64,000 bases of DNA from Phycisphaerales bacterium UBA7800 (GTDB lineage: Bacteria; Planctomycetota; Phycisphaerae; Phycisphaerales; Phycisphaeraceae): contig DLCK01000030.1 of NCBI GenBank assembly GCA_002480565.1, forward strand, positions 126,328 to 190,327. The letters run 5' to 3'. The notes under the pieces were generated by a model. It saw only the letters and a list, made by a program, of their open reading frames with translations, ran no database searches and had not been told where the DNA came from. The translations under genes were made by a program, and so were the position numbers. Shown here one piece after another: positions 41,911 through 50,773 of this stretch; position 1 is the stretch's first letter, and each line of letters starts with the position of its first letter.

Positions 41911-43805
41911 TGCCAACCCCCGGAAACAATCTCAAAGATACTGACCCGCGAACCGCCATGTCTTCGACGTTGAACATGCCCAAACATTTCGCCTGGGCTG
42001 AGCATGCAAACATTTTGTTCTTTGCTGCACTACTCGTGAGTGTGATTGCACATGGCGCTTTGGCGTTCAAGTATGCCAATGAATCCTTTGTGCATATTGA
42101 TCCGGCACTCATCGGCCAGGACAATACGTTCATTGCAGTCGATCGCGCACCGGAACAGGACATCATCGTCGATCCCCTGCCTGAAGAAACAGTCGACACC
42201 AAACCCCAAGAGTCCGTCGAGGCGATGGATCAGACGGTTAATGAAGATGACTTGGTGGCCATGTCCCAGGCCTTGCTTGATGACAGTCCGCCGCCGCCAG
42301 CTCAATCCCAGGCAGTGACCGAGGAAGTTGAACTGCGACAAATCGCAGACGAAAAACCTGCTGACAACCTTGAAGAAGGCAAGCTCTCCGAAGGCTTCCC
42401 CGAAGTTGCCCTGCCAAGCTCCGTGAAAGACTCACAGCTTGTGCAGATTCCGCTGGACATCAAGTTCACCCCCGGCACAGGTACCGGTGACGAAGGAACC
42501 GGCGAAGGGTCCGGCGGCGGGACAGGCGGCATTGCCATGATCAGCGGTGATGCGCAAAACATCCTCCTTGGCAGCGGACTTGTGGCTGGTTTTAATCCCA
42601 AGCCTCAAAAACTCGCGCCCCCGGTCTTTGAGGAAAAACATGATGTGACCGTCGACAATGCCATCGTCGATGCGCCTTTGCAAATGCCCAAGGTGGACTT
42701 TACCGAACTGGCAATGGATGAAGCTGCCAAGGTCAATATCCCTGAAAAACTCGACCACGATTTTGACTACTACCTCACCCGCTATGTCGCCCCGCAGCAG
42801 ACCAACACCGGCTGGTTTGGTCGCAAACAAAGCTTCACCGATGACGGGCGTGGTTATTTCAAAGTCGAAATCGTCCCACGTAAATCCCTTAAGCGTCTGC
42901 CAACCATGCCCAAGGATGTGGTCTACCTCATTGATATCTCCGGCAGTGTCCCGCAGACCTGGGTCGATCAAATCGTCCGAGGTGTCCGCGACAGCCTGGC
43001 ATCACTGAATAAAGAGGATCGATTCAACATCGTGTTCTTCTCGGATACCCCGGTCATCTTCAGCCCCAACCAGATTCAGGAAGCCACTGATGAAAATCTG
43101 GCAAAGGCTCGACAGTTTCTGCAAGACCGTAACTCCGAAGGTATGACCGACGTGAACCATGCGTTGTCTCGACTGCTGGTGCGCGACCTTGAAGTCGCCC
43201 GTGTCTACAACCTGATTATGATCTCCGACGGACGCCCAACACATGGCGTGATGGATACGCGGGAACTGATCAACCTCATCACCCGTGACAATGATCAAGT
43301 TGCCAGCATCTACTGTGTCGGCGTGACCAATCGTCAGAACCGTTCGTTGCTTGAGTTCCTTGCCTATCGCAACAAGGGCTTCTGCGTGTACTCCGACAGT
43401 GAAATGCAGGTCGCTCAAACGATCCGTGATTTGGGTAGCCGACTGCGTTACCCGCTGATGAAGGACGTGCACATGAGCTTACTTGGGATTGATCCCGAAG
43501 ATGTGTACCCCAAGGACTTGCCTAATCTTTACCAAGGCGAGAAGTTTGAAATTTACGGTCGGTATGATCGCAGCCGCAAGTTCACGATGCGCGTGGTCGG
43601 CCACAACGGTCGGCGTGTATTGGACATGACCTTTGGCAAAGACATCGCTGAATCACAAGTCGGCGAAAAGGAAATGCCCTTTAGATGGGCGTTCTGGAAG
43701 CTGCATCATCTTTACAGCGAGATGCTCCGCCGTGGTGAATCCGAACGCGTCAAAGCCCAGATCGAGGCCCTCAAAAAGCAATACGATCTGACGACGTTGT
43801 ATTAA
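41910..43805 (+). CDS. membrane-anchored VWA-domain protein in the place of TonB/TolA
   Basis: 631 residues. One N-terminal span (HANILFFAALLVSVIAHGAL, about residues 30-55), then an acidic and proline-rich linker, a Gly-Thr-rich stretch (GTGTGDEGTGEGSGGGTG), and a C-terminal VWA domain from about residue 330: MIDAS motif DISGS, then GMTDVNHAL and MISDGRPT. The layout (short cytoplasmic end, one helix, proline-rich periplasmic linker) matches TonB or TolA, but the energised end is replaced by a von Willebrand A domain that binds metal and a protein partner. It is the last gene of the ExbB/ExbD operon; GGAGG lies nine bases before the ATG. A second, shorter version is at 61554-62618. Confidence 0.85.
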   Translation: MPTPGNNLKDTDPRTAMSSTLNMPKHFAWAEHANILFFAALLVSVIAHGALAFKYANESFVHIDPALIGQDNTFIAVDRAPEQDIIVDPLPEETVDTKPQESVEAMDQTVNEDDLVAMSQALLDDSPPPPAQSQAVTEEVELRQIADEKPADNLEEGKLSEGFPEVALPSSVKDSQLVQIPLDIKFTPGTGTGDEGTGEGSGGGTGGIAMISGDAQNILLGSGLVAGFNPKPQKLAPPVFEEKHDVTVDNAIVDAPLQMPKVDFTELAMDEAAKVNIPEKLDHDFDYYLTRYVAPQQTNTGWFGRKQSFTDDGRGYFKVEIVPRKSLKRLPTMPKDVVYLIDISGSVPQTWVDQIVRGVRDSLASLNKEDRFNIVFFSDTPVIFSPNQIQEATDENLAKARQFLQDRNSEGMTDVNHALSRLLVRDLEVARVYNLIMISDGRPTHGVMDTRELINLITRDNDQVASIYCVGVTNRQNRSLLEFLAYRNKGFCVYSDSEMQVAQTIRDLGSRLRYPLMKDVHMSLLGIDPEDVYPKDLPNLYQGEKFEIYGRYDRSRKFTMRVVGHNGRRVLDMTFGKDIAESQVGEKEMPFRWAFWKLHHLYSEMLRRGESERVKAQIEALKKQYDLTTLY

Positions 43806-43814
43806 AACCAATTC

Positions 43815-43899
43815 AACCGCTTGCGGTTTAGCGTTACTTGTATCTGCCGATCACCGTTAGTATTCGGTTCTCGCCTGCGATGCTAAACCGCAAGCGATC
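43815..43899. repeat. dispersed palindromic repeat, copy B
   Basis: CGCTTGCGGTTTAGC (43818-43832) and GCTAAACCGCAAGCG (43882-43896) form a perfect 15-bp inverted repeat. Lies between the VWA gene and the D-aminoacyl-tRNA deacylase gene. Confidence 0.85.
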
Positions 43900-43931
43900 C
43901 ATCCAATCAATACCTTTACCCCATCTGTCCT

Positions 43932-44384
43932 ATGCGAGTTTGTCTTCAACGCGTTTTAACTGCATCTGTCACGGTCGACTCCAAAGTCGTCGGTGAGATT
44001 CAGCATGGGCTGTTGTTACTCACAGGTGTCGGGCATGACGACACGGCGGACATCGTCGACAAGATGGCTGCCAAGGTCGTGAACCTGCGGATATTTAGTG
44101 ACAGTGATGGCAAGTTCAATCTCTCGCTGTTGGATACCAAGGGCGGCGCGTTGGTGGTCAGCCAATTCACGTTGTATGCCGACGCTCACAAGGGACGACG
44201 TCCAAGCTACATTGATGCTGCCCGGCCGGAGACTGCTTCGCCTTTATGTGACCGTTTTGCTCAGCAGTTAGAACAACTGGGAATCGCCCCGGTACAGACC
44301 GGCATCTTCGGTGCGGATATGGATGTCGCGTTGGTCAATGACGGGCCGGTGACGATCTGGCTTGATAGCGATGACGTGTTGTAA
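43932..44384 (+). CDS. dtd: D-aminoacyl-tRNA deacylase
   Basis: Cytoplasmic enzyme that clears D-amino acids from mischarged tRNA. 150 residues, typical. Signatures: MRVCLQRVLTASVTVD at the N-terminus, the catalytic SQFTLYAD (GALVVSQFTLYA) and the Gly-Pro motif NDGPVTIW that gates chirality. Convergent with the GH20 gene, whose stop is 15 bp away. No ribosome site of note. Confidence 0.97.
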   Translation: MRVCLQRVLTASVTVDSKVVGEIQHGLLLLTGVGHDDTADIVDKMAAKVVNLRIFSDSDGKFNLSLLDTKGGALVVSQFTLYADAHKGRRPSYIDAARPETASPLCDRFAQQLEQLGIAPVQTGIFGADMDVALVNDGPVTIWLDSDDVL

Positions 44385-44399
44385 ACGAACACTCTTATT

Positions 44400-45917
44400 T
44401 TAGACGCTCAGAGCTTGCCGCTTGCGTGGTTTGGAATGCTCATACTGTTCAAGACGTTGGGCGAATTCATCAAAACTGCGTCCGAGCTTCGGTGACCAAA
44501 GCGCTTCGGCAAAGGCGATGAGTCGGGGGAAGATTTGTTTCTCCAACGCCTTTTCATTCTCAGCATACTCCGTCCAGATTGGTGATTCGCTGCCAAGAAT
44601 ATTGGTTTGATATTCCTTCTCCAATCCTTCAGGTGTCGGGTCGAAGTGATAAACCTTTTCCAAAGGCAAGACCAACATCCAATCCGGCTTGGTCGGACGA
44701 TCCGCTTCCAATGCCGGGTAATCCAGATAAACCCATTCATGATTGGAGTTGATCACGGCATAGCCCTTGCGTGCTGCGGTGGCGGCTTCATGGGCAAACC
44801 ATGCGTGAACGATCTGACCATTGGGAATTTGATCATCCACGCCATCGGTCCAGGCAATGGTCTGGCGGTCAAGTGTCTGCTGAACATGATCGTGAATCTG
44901 CCCAAGCACATGCGTCCGCAGTGCGATGTTGGTTGTCAGTCCTAATTTGGTTTTGATTGCTGAGCAGACCGGACACTGATCCCACTTTTCGCCGGGCGTT
45001 TCGTCGCCTCCGATGTGCAATTGCTGCGTGAATATCTCTGCCATTTCCGAGAGGACGGTTTTGAGAAATGCGTAAACCTGGGGTTTACCTGCACAGTAAG
45101 GAAATCGCCCTGCGGATTGGGTGTAAGCATCCCAACCGTCGTGGTCGATATCAATGGCCTCACCGCTGCAGGAGAGTTCGGGGTAGGCGACCAAGGCACT
45201 GTTGCAGTGTCCGGGGATTTCAATTTCCGGGATCACGGTGATGTGTCGATCGCGTGCGTATTGGACGATATCGCGCATTTGGTTTTTGGTGTAGTACCCG
45301 CCGTAGCGCTTACCGTTTTCGGTTCGCCATGCTGCGATATCCGTGAGTTTAGGATAGGCATCGACCTGCGCCCGCCAGGCCTGGTCGTCACAAAGATGCC
45401 AATGCAGTCGGTTGAGTTTCAGTGCTGCCATGCGGTCGATATGTTGCTTGATCCAAGCCACTTCCTGAAAGTGCCTCGCCGAGTCGAGCATAAAACCACG
45501 CCATGCATAACGGGGATAATCGGTGATCTCACAGCAGGGAATTGCAGCTTGTTTGCGATGGGTTCGGATTAATGCAGTCAAACTTTGCAGGGCATAAAAC
45601 ACACCTGCGGTATCCGTGGCGGTGATTTGAATCTGTTCAGTCGTCACGCGCAGAACATAGGCTTCGGGCTTGGCATCACAGCAGTCGGGGTTGATACTGA
45701 TAAGCAGATTAGCAGCATGGCCGTTGGGTGTGATTTGGTATTGAGCGTTGCAGTCCTGGGGCAAGCATTGATGTAATAAATCTAACCAAACTGTCAGTTC
45801 ATTGGCAGGCAAAGCTGTCGAACCATACACCAGAAAGTCACGACTTAACACAAACGCACCAGTGAGCATTTTAGTCTCAGCAGGTTTGGGGATAATGTTC
45901 AATGCGGTAAGTTGCAT
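44400..45917 (-). CDS. GH20 beta-N-acetylhexosaminidase
   Basis: Removes terminal N-acetylhexosamine (GlcNAc or GalNAc) from oligosaccharides by substrate-assisted catalysis. N-terminal GH20b-like domain (residues 1-130) and barrel starting YAWRGFMLDSARHF. The catalytic pair Asp305-Glu306 is in HIGGDETPG. HLCDDQAWR and EIEIPGHCNSALVAY are further barrel signatures. No signal peptide, so cytoplasmic: it should act on imported oligosaccharides. The ATG at 45917 is preferred over a TTG at 45926. It follows the ROK regulator gene by 9 bp, so the two share a transcript. Confidence 0.93.
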   Translation of the reverse strand: MQLTALNIIPKPAETKMLTGAFVLSRDFLVYGSTALPANELTVWLDLLHQCLPQDCNAQYQITPNGHAANLLISINPDCCDAKPEAYVLRVTTEQIQITATDTAGVFYALQSLTALIRTHRKQAAIPCCEITDYPRYAWRGFMLDSARHFQEVAWIKQHIDRMAALKLNRLHWHLCDDQAWRAQVDAYPKLTDIAAWRTENGKRYGGYYTKNQMRDIVQYARDRHITVIPEIEIPGHCNSALVAYPELSCSGEAIDIDHDGWDAYTQSAGRFPYCAGKPQVYAFLKTVLSEMAEIFTQQLHIGGDETPGEKWDQCPVCSAIKTKLGLTTNIALRTHVLGQIHDHVQQTLDRQTIAWTDGVDDQIPNGQIVHAWFAHEAATAARKGYAVINSNHEWVYLDYPALEADRPTKPDWMLVLPLEKVYHFDPTPEGLEKEYQTNILGSESPIWTEYAENEKALEKQIFPRLIAFAEALWSPKLGRSFDEFAQRLEQYEHSKPRKRQALSV

Positions 45918-45926
45918 AGGGACCAA

Positions 45927-47087
45927 TCAGCTTTCATTGACAGTGGCAGCCAGCAGTGAATCATCATCGAGCATGCATGAATGATTGCCGATCAATGCCT
46001 GTTCCAAAGCAACATCCGCAGCACCGAGACAGACGCCGTGGTCCATGTGAGCAGACGCCAACACGTTGACATGCCGCATGGGGATGGGGACGTTTTTCTC
46101 GTTGACTCGGTTTTGAATATGGGTGAGCATTTTTTGATTGGCCAGTCCCAGATTCCCACCGATGATCACCGAGCAGGGGTCGATTAAGTCAGTCATGGCA
46201 ACGAGTGTATCGGCGATGTGATCGGCTAAACCGTGGAGTTCGTCGGGGAAGTCGCCCTGCCGATCTGCCATGGTTAACAGATGCTTGGCTTCAACGATAC
46301 CGTAGGGTTTATCATCCAGTAAGGTATCGATTTCCCCTGCCCCAAAGTGCGCCCCGCGACAGAGCTTGCCATTGAGAAACAGAGATGCGCCAAGGCTGCT
46401 GATGGTGTAGTTTTGTGCCTGGTCGGATGTGTTGACCAGAAAATACAGGAAGTCCTCGGTGTCCACTGCATTACCACTACGCGCTTCGGCCTGGGTGGCA
46501 AAGTTGGAGTCGTTATCCACACAGACTGGCACCGAAAAGACTTCGCTCATGGCGTTGGCAAGATTGAAATTCTCCAGACCAAACCGTGTGGATCGCAGGA
46601 TGACACCTGTGTTGGGATTCACGATCCCGGGGATCCCCACGCCGATGCCCAGGAGCTTGCCATTGGGTTTGCCATGACGCGCAAACCAGTTGGTGATGCG
46701 ATTGTTGGCTGCTTGAGGCAGCAGTTCCAAGGGCTCACGCAGGAGCATGCGATCACGGTCGATGACCTGACCTTGAGCGTTGAGAAACACCAGGGAAGCT
46801 GAATCATTTTCAACACCAATACCCACCACCCAACCCAAGTCCGGGTTGATCTCCAGGAGGACCTGCTTTTTGCCCATGCCCGGATTGTCACGTTTGCCTT
46901 GTGTGCGAATGACATCACGTTGGATGAGTTCACGTGTGATGTAGGTCAAACTCGAATGTCGCAAACCGGTTTGTTGTGCAAGTTGATGTCGGGACAACGG
47001 GCCAGCCTGTCGCAAGAGATGAACGACCAGTCGCCGGTTGTTGACAGCTGTTCGAACCTGATTGGATTTGGTCAGTGGTTGTTGCAT
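45927..47087 (-). CDS. ROK-family transcriptional regulator
   Basis: Sugar-responsive repressor of the NagC/XylR type. From the ATG at 47087 (preferred because MQQPLTKSNQVRTAV begins the helix-turn-helix): DNA-binding winged helix (LSRHQLAQQTGLRHSSLTYI), then the ROK sugar-kinase-like domain with GIGVENDSASLV, GIGVGIPGIVNP and VCVDNDSNFATQAE. The zinc-binding GHxxxxxxxxxCxCGxxGCxE motif of ROK kinases is not seen; FGAGEIDTLL stands in its place. The sugar is probably N-acetylhexosamine, given two GH20 enzymes beside it. An in-frame start at 47159 would overlap the pseudopilin gene. Confidence 0.9.
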   Translation of the reverse strand: MQQPLTKSNQVRTAVNNRRLVVHLLRQAGPLSRHQLAQQTGLRHSSLTYITRELIQRDVIRTQGKRDNPGMGKKQVLLEINPDLGWVVGIGVENDSASLVFLNAQGQVIDRDRMLLREPLELLPQAANNRITNWFARHGKPNGKLLGIGVGIPGIVNPNTGVILRSTRFGLENFNLANAMSEVFSVPVCVDNDSNFATQAEARSGNAVDTEDFLYFLVNTSDQAQNYTISSLGASLFLNGKLCRGAHFGAGEIDTLLDDKPYGIVEAKHLLTMADRQGDFPDELHGLADHIADTLVAMTDLIDPCSVIIGGNLGLANQKMLTHIQNRVNEKNVPIPMRHVNVLASAHMDHGVCLGAADVALEQALIGNHSCMLDDDSLLAATVNES

Positions 47088-47131
47088 ATTGACTACAGAT
47101 GTTTCAATTTTAAATAGTGAGTGGACTGTGA

Positions 47132-47869
47132 TTAGCCTTTGTGGTCCCATTGAATCCACTTGAGTTTGTCGTAAAGTTCGGTGACAGGCACGGCTTTGGC
47201 GTGTCCATCCATGAACAGTAAATTACCTGCTCCACTATGACGTTTGGGGTCCGGGAGGTTGAGCAGGAAATCGGATCGGTCAAACCGATACTTGGGCGGC
47301 GTCGCATTGGTTGCGATACGAGCGCTGGCATTATCCCAAAGCAGGATGTGCTCCGAAGGGGCTGCAATGATATTGTCCCGTTCGCCATACCAGGACTTGG
47401 CCTCCGTGGATGAGTAGCCACCACGCGAACCGCCCATGACTGACCAGCCACCACTTGGGCCTCGAGAATAGCTGTCATGGTTTAAGGCATAGCTGCCACC
47501 TTTTTCAATCTTGTAAAAATCATAGCTCAATGGTGATGCTGCACCGTAGGGGTCAGCATCATTAGGGCAGGTCAACAGGAATCGGCCGACACCTGGATTA
47601 CCAGCGGGTTTGCCCATGGCTTCAGAGTAATTCTGCGTCAGATACGCACTCCAGAGTGTTCCGCCTGCCGTGGAGACGAGCAGGTATCGGCGTTGACGTT
47701 GCAGATGCGTTTCATAGACCATGCCCACCTGACGCTGCTTGGTAAGGCATTGCACATTCCTTGCTGCCTGTCTTGCTGAGGATAAAGCAGGTAGCAGAAT
47801 GCTGATTAACAGTGAAATGATGGAGATCACAACTAGAAGTTCAATGAGTGTAAAAGCTCGACGTGTCAT
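47132..47869 (-). CDS. pseudopilin-like protein with H-X9-DG motif
   Basis: Third pseudopilin of the window, with a very short leader, MTRRA/FTLIELLVVISIISLL, Glu at +5, followed by ILLPALSSARQAARNVQCL. The C-terminus has H-X9-DG (HSGAGNLLFMDG). 245 residues. AAGGA lies ten bases before the ATG, behind a good promoter. It heads the transcript pseudopilin-ROK-GH20, which diverges from the TIM-barrel/GH20 gene pair. Confidence 0.87.
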   Translation of the reverse strand: MTRRAFTLIELLVVISIISLLISILLPALSSARQAARNVQCLTKQRQVGMVYETHLQRQRRYLLVSTAGGTLWSAYLTQNYSEAMGKPAGNPGVGRFLLTCPNDADPYGAASPLSYDFYKIEKGGSYALNHDSYSRGPSGGWSVMGGSRGGYSSTEAKSWYGERDNIIAAPSEHILLWDNASARIATNATPPKYRFDRSDFLLNLPDPKRHSGAGNLLFMDGHAKAVPVTELYDKLKWIQWDHKG

Positions 47870-47939
47870 GGTACAGGATTCCTTGGGAGTGTATTGAATT
47901 AGACGTTACCGAGCGACAAAGGACAAGTGTGCTCGTTCA

Positions 47940-47967
47940 ATCCTAGCATTGGAGAAGTTATTGTCAA
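47940..47967 (-). promoter_or_regulatory. sigma70-type promoter of the pseudopilin-ROK-GH20 operon
   Basis: Minus strand: -35 TTGACA (47962-47967), 16-bp spacer, -10 TAGGAT (47940-47945), giving a leader of about 60 bases. Confidence 0.7.
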
Positions 47968-48105
47968 TGTTATTTAATTCGTTGAGTTTAATGTATAACA
48001 AGACGTTTTTAGTGTTTTACACTGCAACTTTCGTTCATTTACCCAGTTGCGCCGGGCAGGTAGACGGTCAAATAATTTTATAAATTTCAATAAATGAAAT
48101 ATGTA

Positions 48106-48133
48106 TTGACTCAATCCGAAAGCTTGCTACTAT
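48106..48133 (+). promoter_or_regulatory. sigma70-type promoter of the TIM-barrel gene, probably leaderless
   Basis: -35 TTGACT (48106-48111), 16-bp spacer, -10 TACTAT (48128-48133), ending seven bases before the ATG at 48141. Transcription would begin at the start codon. The 130 bp between the two divergent promoters is AT-rich and probably holds the ROK operator, though none was identified. Confidence 0.65.
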
Positions 48134-48140
48134 TTCAAAC

Positions 48141-49139
48141 ATGAAACAACACCTCCAACCAACGCGTCTATTTCTGGTAATCACTCTCTGCCTGCTTACC
48201 AACTCCTTGTGGGCTCAGACTCCCTTGGCGGATATGCCTCAAGCGCCGGCATCGCCCAAGGGAATCCAAGGCATATGGATATGGCGATTTGATACCATCG
48301 CTGACCCGATCAAGCGACAGGAGCTACTGGACTTCTGCCAATCGCAACATATCAACCGACTGCTGGTGCAGATGCACATGACCAAAGGCAATGACCAGTT
48401 GCGTGATGCCGCAGCATTAACTGCACTGATCACACAAGCTGCGGATCGCAACATCGCCGTTGAAGCGTTGGAAGGCGATCCTGCCATGGCTGAAAAAGCC
48501 AATCAACCCAATACACTCAAACGACTGGAAGTGATACTGGCGTTTAATCAAACACTCCCCGATGGCAAGAAAATGGTCGGACTGCACTACGACATTGAAC
48601 CTTACATCCTGCCTCAGTGGAAAAAAGGTGGCGACACACGCCTGGCCATCATGCGAAACTTGCTGGACTTTGCACACCTTGCCCGCAAGCAGCTTATTGC
48701 TCAGCAGCCACCGATGACGTTGTCCTTTGACATCCCCTTCTGGTACGACCACAAAGTCAGCGACAAAGACAACTGCATCCTCACCTACAACGACCAGACC
48801 AAAAACTTCTACCAACACATTCTCGATGTCAGCGACTACATCGGCATCATGTCCTACCGAACCAAAGCCCAGGGAAGCAACGGCGTCCTCAAGCATGTAC
48901 AAAGCGAATTGGACTATGCCCGGAAGATAGGCAAGACCATCGTGCCAGCGCTGGAAACCATCGAACTCAAATCCTCACCCACCATCACTTTCTTTGGCAA
49001 GCCTGCATCCGAATTCTGGATCGAACATAACAAAGTCCGCCAAGCCCTTGCAGACGATCCTGCCTTTGGTGGCATGTTCACGCATAGCTATCGAGGCCTA
49101 AAAGATCTCACCATCCAACCCAACACCGAAAAAGAGTAA
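48141..49139 (+). CDS. secreted TIM-barrel-like protein, probable glycosidase relative
   Basis: 332 residues. Signal peptide ending LWAQ, followed by a barrel-like series beginning GIQGIWIWRFDTIADP. GLHYDIEPYILP may contain the acidic catalytic pair (Asp-x-Glu pattern), and SLSFDIPFWYD, YIGIMSYRT and GMFTHSYRGL are regularly spaced strands. I cannot place it in a GH family. No ribosome site; its promoter ends seven bases before the ATG. It precedes a GH20 gene by 6 bp, so both belong to the amino-sugar module. Confidence 0.65.
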   Translation: MKQHLQPTRLFLVITLCLLTNSLWAQTPLADMPQAPASPKGIQGIWIWRFDTIADPIKRQELLDFCQSQHINRLLVQMHMTKGNDQLRDAAALTALITQAADRNIAVEALEGDPAMAEKANQPNTLKRLEVILAFNQTLPDGKKMVGLHYDIEPYILPQWKKGGDTRLAIMRNLLDFAHLARKQLIAQQPPMTLSFDIPFWYDHKVSDKDNCILTYNDQTKNFYQHILDVSDYIGIMSYRTKAQGSNGVLKHVQSELDYARKIGKTIVPALETIELKSSPTITFFGKPASEFWIEHNKVRQALADDPAFGGMFTHSYRGLKDLTIQPNTEKE

Positions 49140-49145
49140 CTATCC

Positions 49146-50570
49146 ATGCGTGGCTTTATGCTCGACAGCGCCCGAGTGCTTGAATCACGGGCGTACTACC
49201 GACGTTTTATCGACTTCATTGCTCAACGTGGCTGCGACACCTTGCTGTGGCATTTCACAGATGACCAGGGGTGCAGCCTGCAATTCGACGCACTAAATGG
49301 CTGCGCCTCACCCAACGCATACACCAAAGACCAACTCCGCGAATTAATCACCTACGCCCAAACCAAAGGCATCATGATGATTCCTGAGTTGGAAACATTG
49401 GGACATACGCGCTACATCACACGCGCTTCGGATGAGTTGGCAGAGCTTTCAGAAAACAATGCTGAGTTCACCGCCATCTGCCCGGTCGCCCCGCGGACAC
49501 AGGAGATTATCGCTGCGTTGCTTGATGAAGTCTGCGAACTTTTTGATTGTCCCTTTGTACATGTCGGCATGGATGAGGTGAACTTCGGGGATCATCCGCT
49601 GACACAAAAAGCCCTGCAAAACAAGACTCAAAGTCAGATTTTTGCCGACCACCTTCAATTCCTGCATCAGCATTTAGCCAAGCATGACAGGCGGATGATG
49701 ATGTGGGCGGATCACATTATCAAAGACACGGCGATTGCAGCCGAACTTCCGCGCGATGTGATCATGGCCAACTGGCAGTACGATCCAATCGTGCCCTGGC
49801 AGACCACGCAGACGTTGCTGGACATGGGGTTTGATGTGGTGCTTTGTTCATCCATGATCAGTCACGCTCAGACATTGCACCCCGGTAAATCCTACGCATT
49901 ACCCAACCTCACCGAGACGGCCAGGCAAACGCGCGAGCACGATAAAATCCTTGGCAGCATCGTCACCATCTGGACACCTCAGCGCTTTTTACACGACGCC
50001 CTTTGGCCCGCGGTGGACTACGCTGCTGCAATGCTCAAAAAGCAAGGCTACGTCCCATTGGCAGAAACCTTGCCATCTTTTGCCAAGACGTTTTATGGTT
50101 TTGAACCTTCTGCAACTTGGATCAATGCAATGCAGACGCTCTTTGATCACACGCCCATGCGCCGCCCATGGGTCGCTGCCATGCGGTTGGAAACCGGAGA
50201 TGATTTGCAAGGCATAGACCTGCAACAAGAAGCCAATTGCTGGCAAGAAGTCCATGATGTTTTAGCTGGCTCTCGTGACGATGTAACCGACAACGCTGAG
50301 GCATACGACACCTTGGTCTTGATGATCCGCATGATGCGTCACGTGTGGTTGCGACTGCTTAAATTCAATCAGAACACCTGCGACGAATCACTATTGGCTG
50401 AATCCCAGGCAATCGAAAAAGCACTTGGCCAAACGTGGGATCGTGAACGCTTTGCCGATGATCCGCGGAAGATGACGCCGGTGTTCAGCTTTGATGAGGT
50501 CAATCATTTGCTGCTGATGTTCACACAAGGCACTGAGCGATTACAGGAAAATATTTGCCTGTATCGCTAG
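49146..50570 (+). CDS. GH20-type hexosaminidase-like enzyme lacking the N-terminal domain
   Basis: 474 residues that begin directly at the first barrel strand, MRGFMLDSARVLESRA, where ordinary GH20 enzymes have a GH20b domain of over 100 residues first. The catalytic Asp143-Glu144 is kept (HVGMDEVNFG) and PELETLGHTRYIT corresponds to the barrel's PE.E.PGH segment. Cytoplasmic (no signal). The loss of the N-domain is seen in other planctomycete GH20 relatives and may mean different specificity. A strong bidirectional terminator follows. Confidence 0.82.
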   Translation: MRGFMLDSARVLESRAYYRRFIDFIAQRGCDTLLWHFTDDQGCSLQFDALNGCASPNAYTKDQLRELITYAQTKGIMMIPELETLGHTRYITRASDELAELSENNAEFTAICPVAPRTQEIIAALLDEVCELFDCPFVHVGMDEVNFGDHPLTQKALQNKTQSQIFADHLQFLHQHLAKHDRRMMMWADHIIKDTAIAAELPRDVIMANWQYDPIVPWQTTQTLLDMGFDVVLCSSMISHAQTLHPGKSYALPNLTETARQTREHDKILGSIVTIWTPQRFLHDALWPAVDYAAAMLKKQGYVPLAETLPSFAKTFYGFEPSATWINAMQTLFDHTPMRRPWVAAMRLETGDDLQGIDLQQEANCWQEVHDVLAGSRDDVTDNAEAYDTLVLMIRMMRHVWLRLLKFNQNTCDESLLAESQAIEKALGQTWDRERFADDPRKMTPVFSFDEVNHLLLMFTQGTERLQENICLYR

Positions 50571-50667
50571 TAGTCTCGTCTGTCTGCTCAAGACTCAGCG
50601 ACACGCAGTGTCGCAGCCAGGTGCGCCACAAGAACCCAATCGTTTGACCATTGGTTTGGTTGATTAA

Positions 50668-50707
50668 AAAAACCGCGAGATGAATGATGGTTCATCTCGC
50701 GGTTTTT
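50668..50707. terminator. bidirectional intrinsic terminator
   Basis: AAAAACCGCGAGATGAA (50668-50684) pairs perfectly with TTCATCTCGCGGTTTTT (50691-50707), 17-bp stem, 6-base loop. Separates the GH20 gene (plus) from the sugar isomerase gene (minus). Confidence 0.94.
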
Positions 50708-50773
50708 ATTTGTGTTTACACAGTCGGAAGCTTAATGACTCACCGATGTGAAATGGGATTATGATCCAATAGT

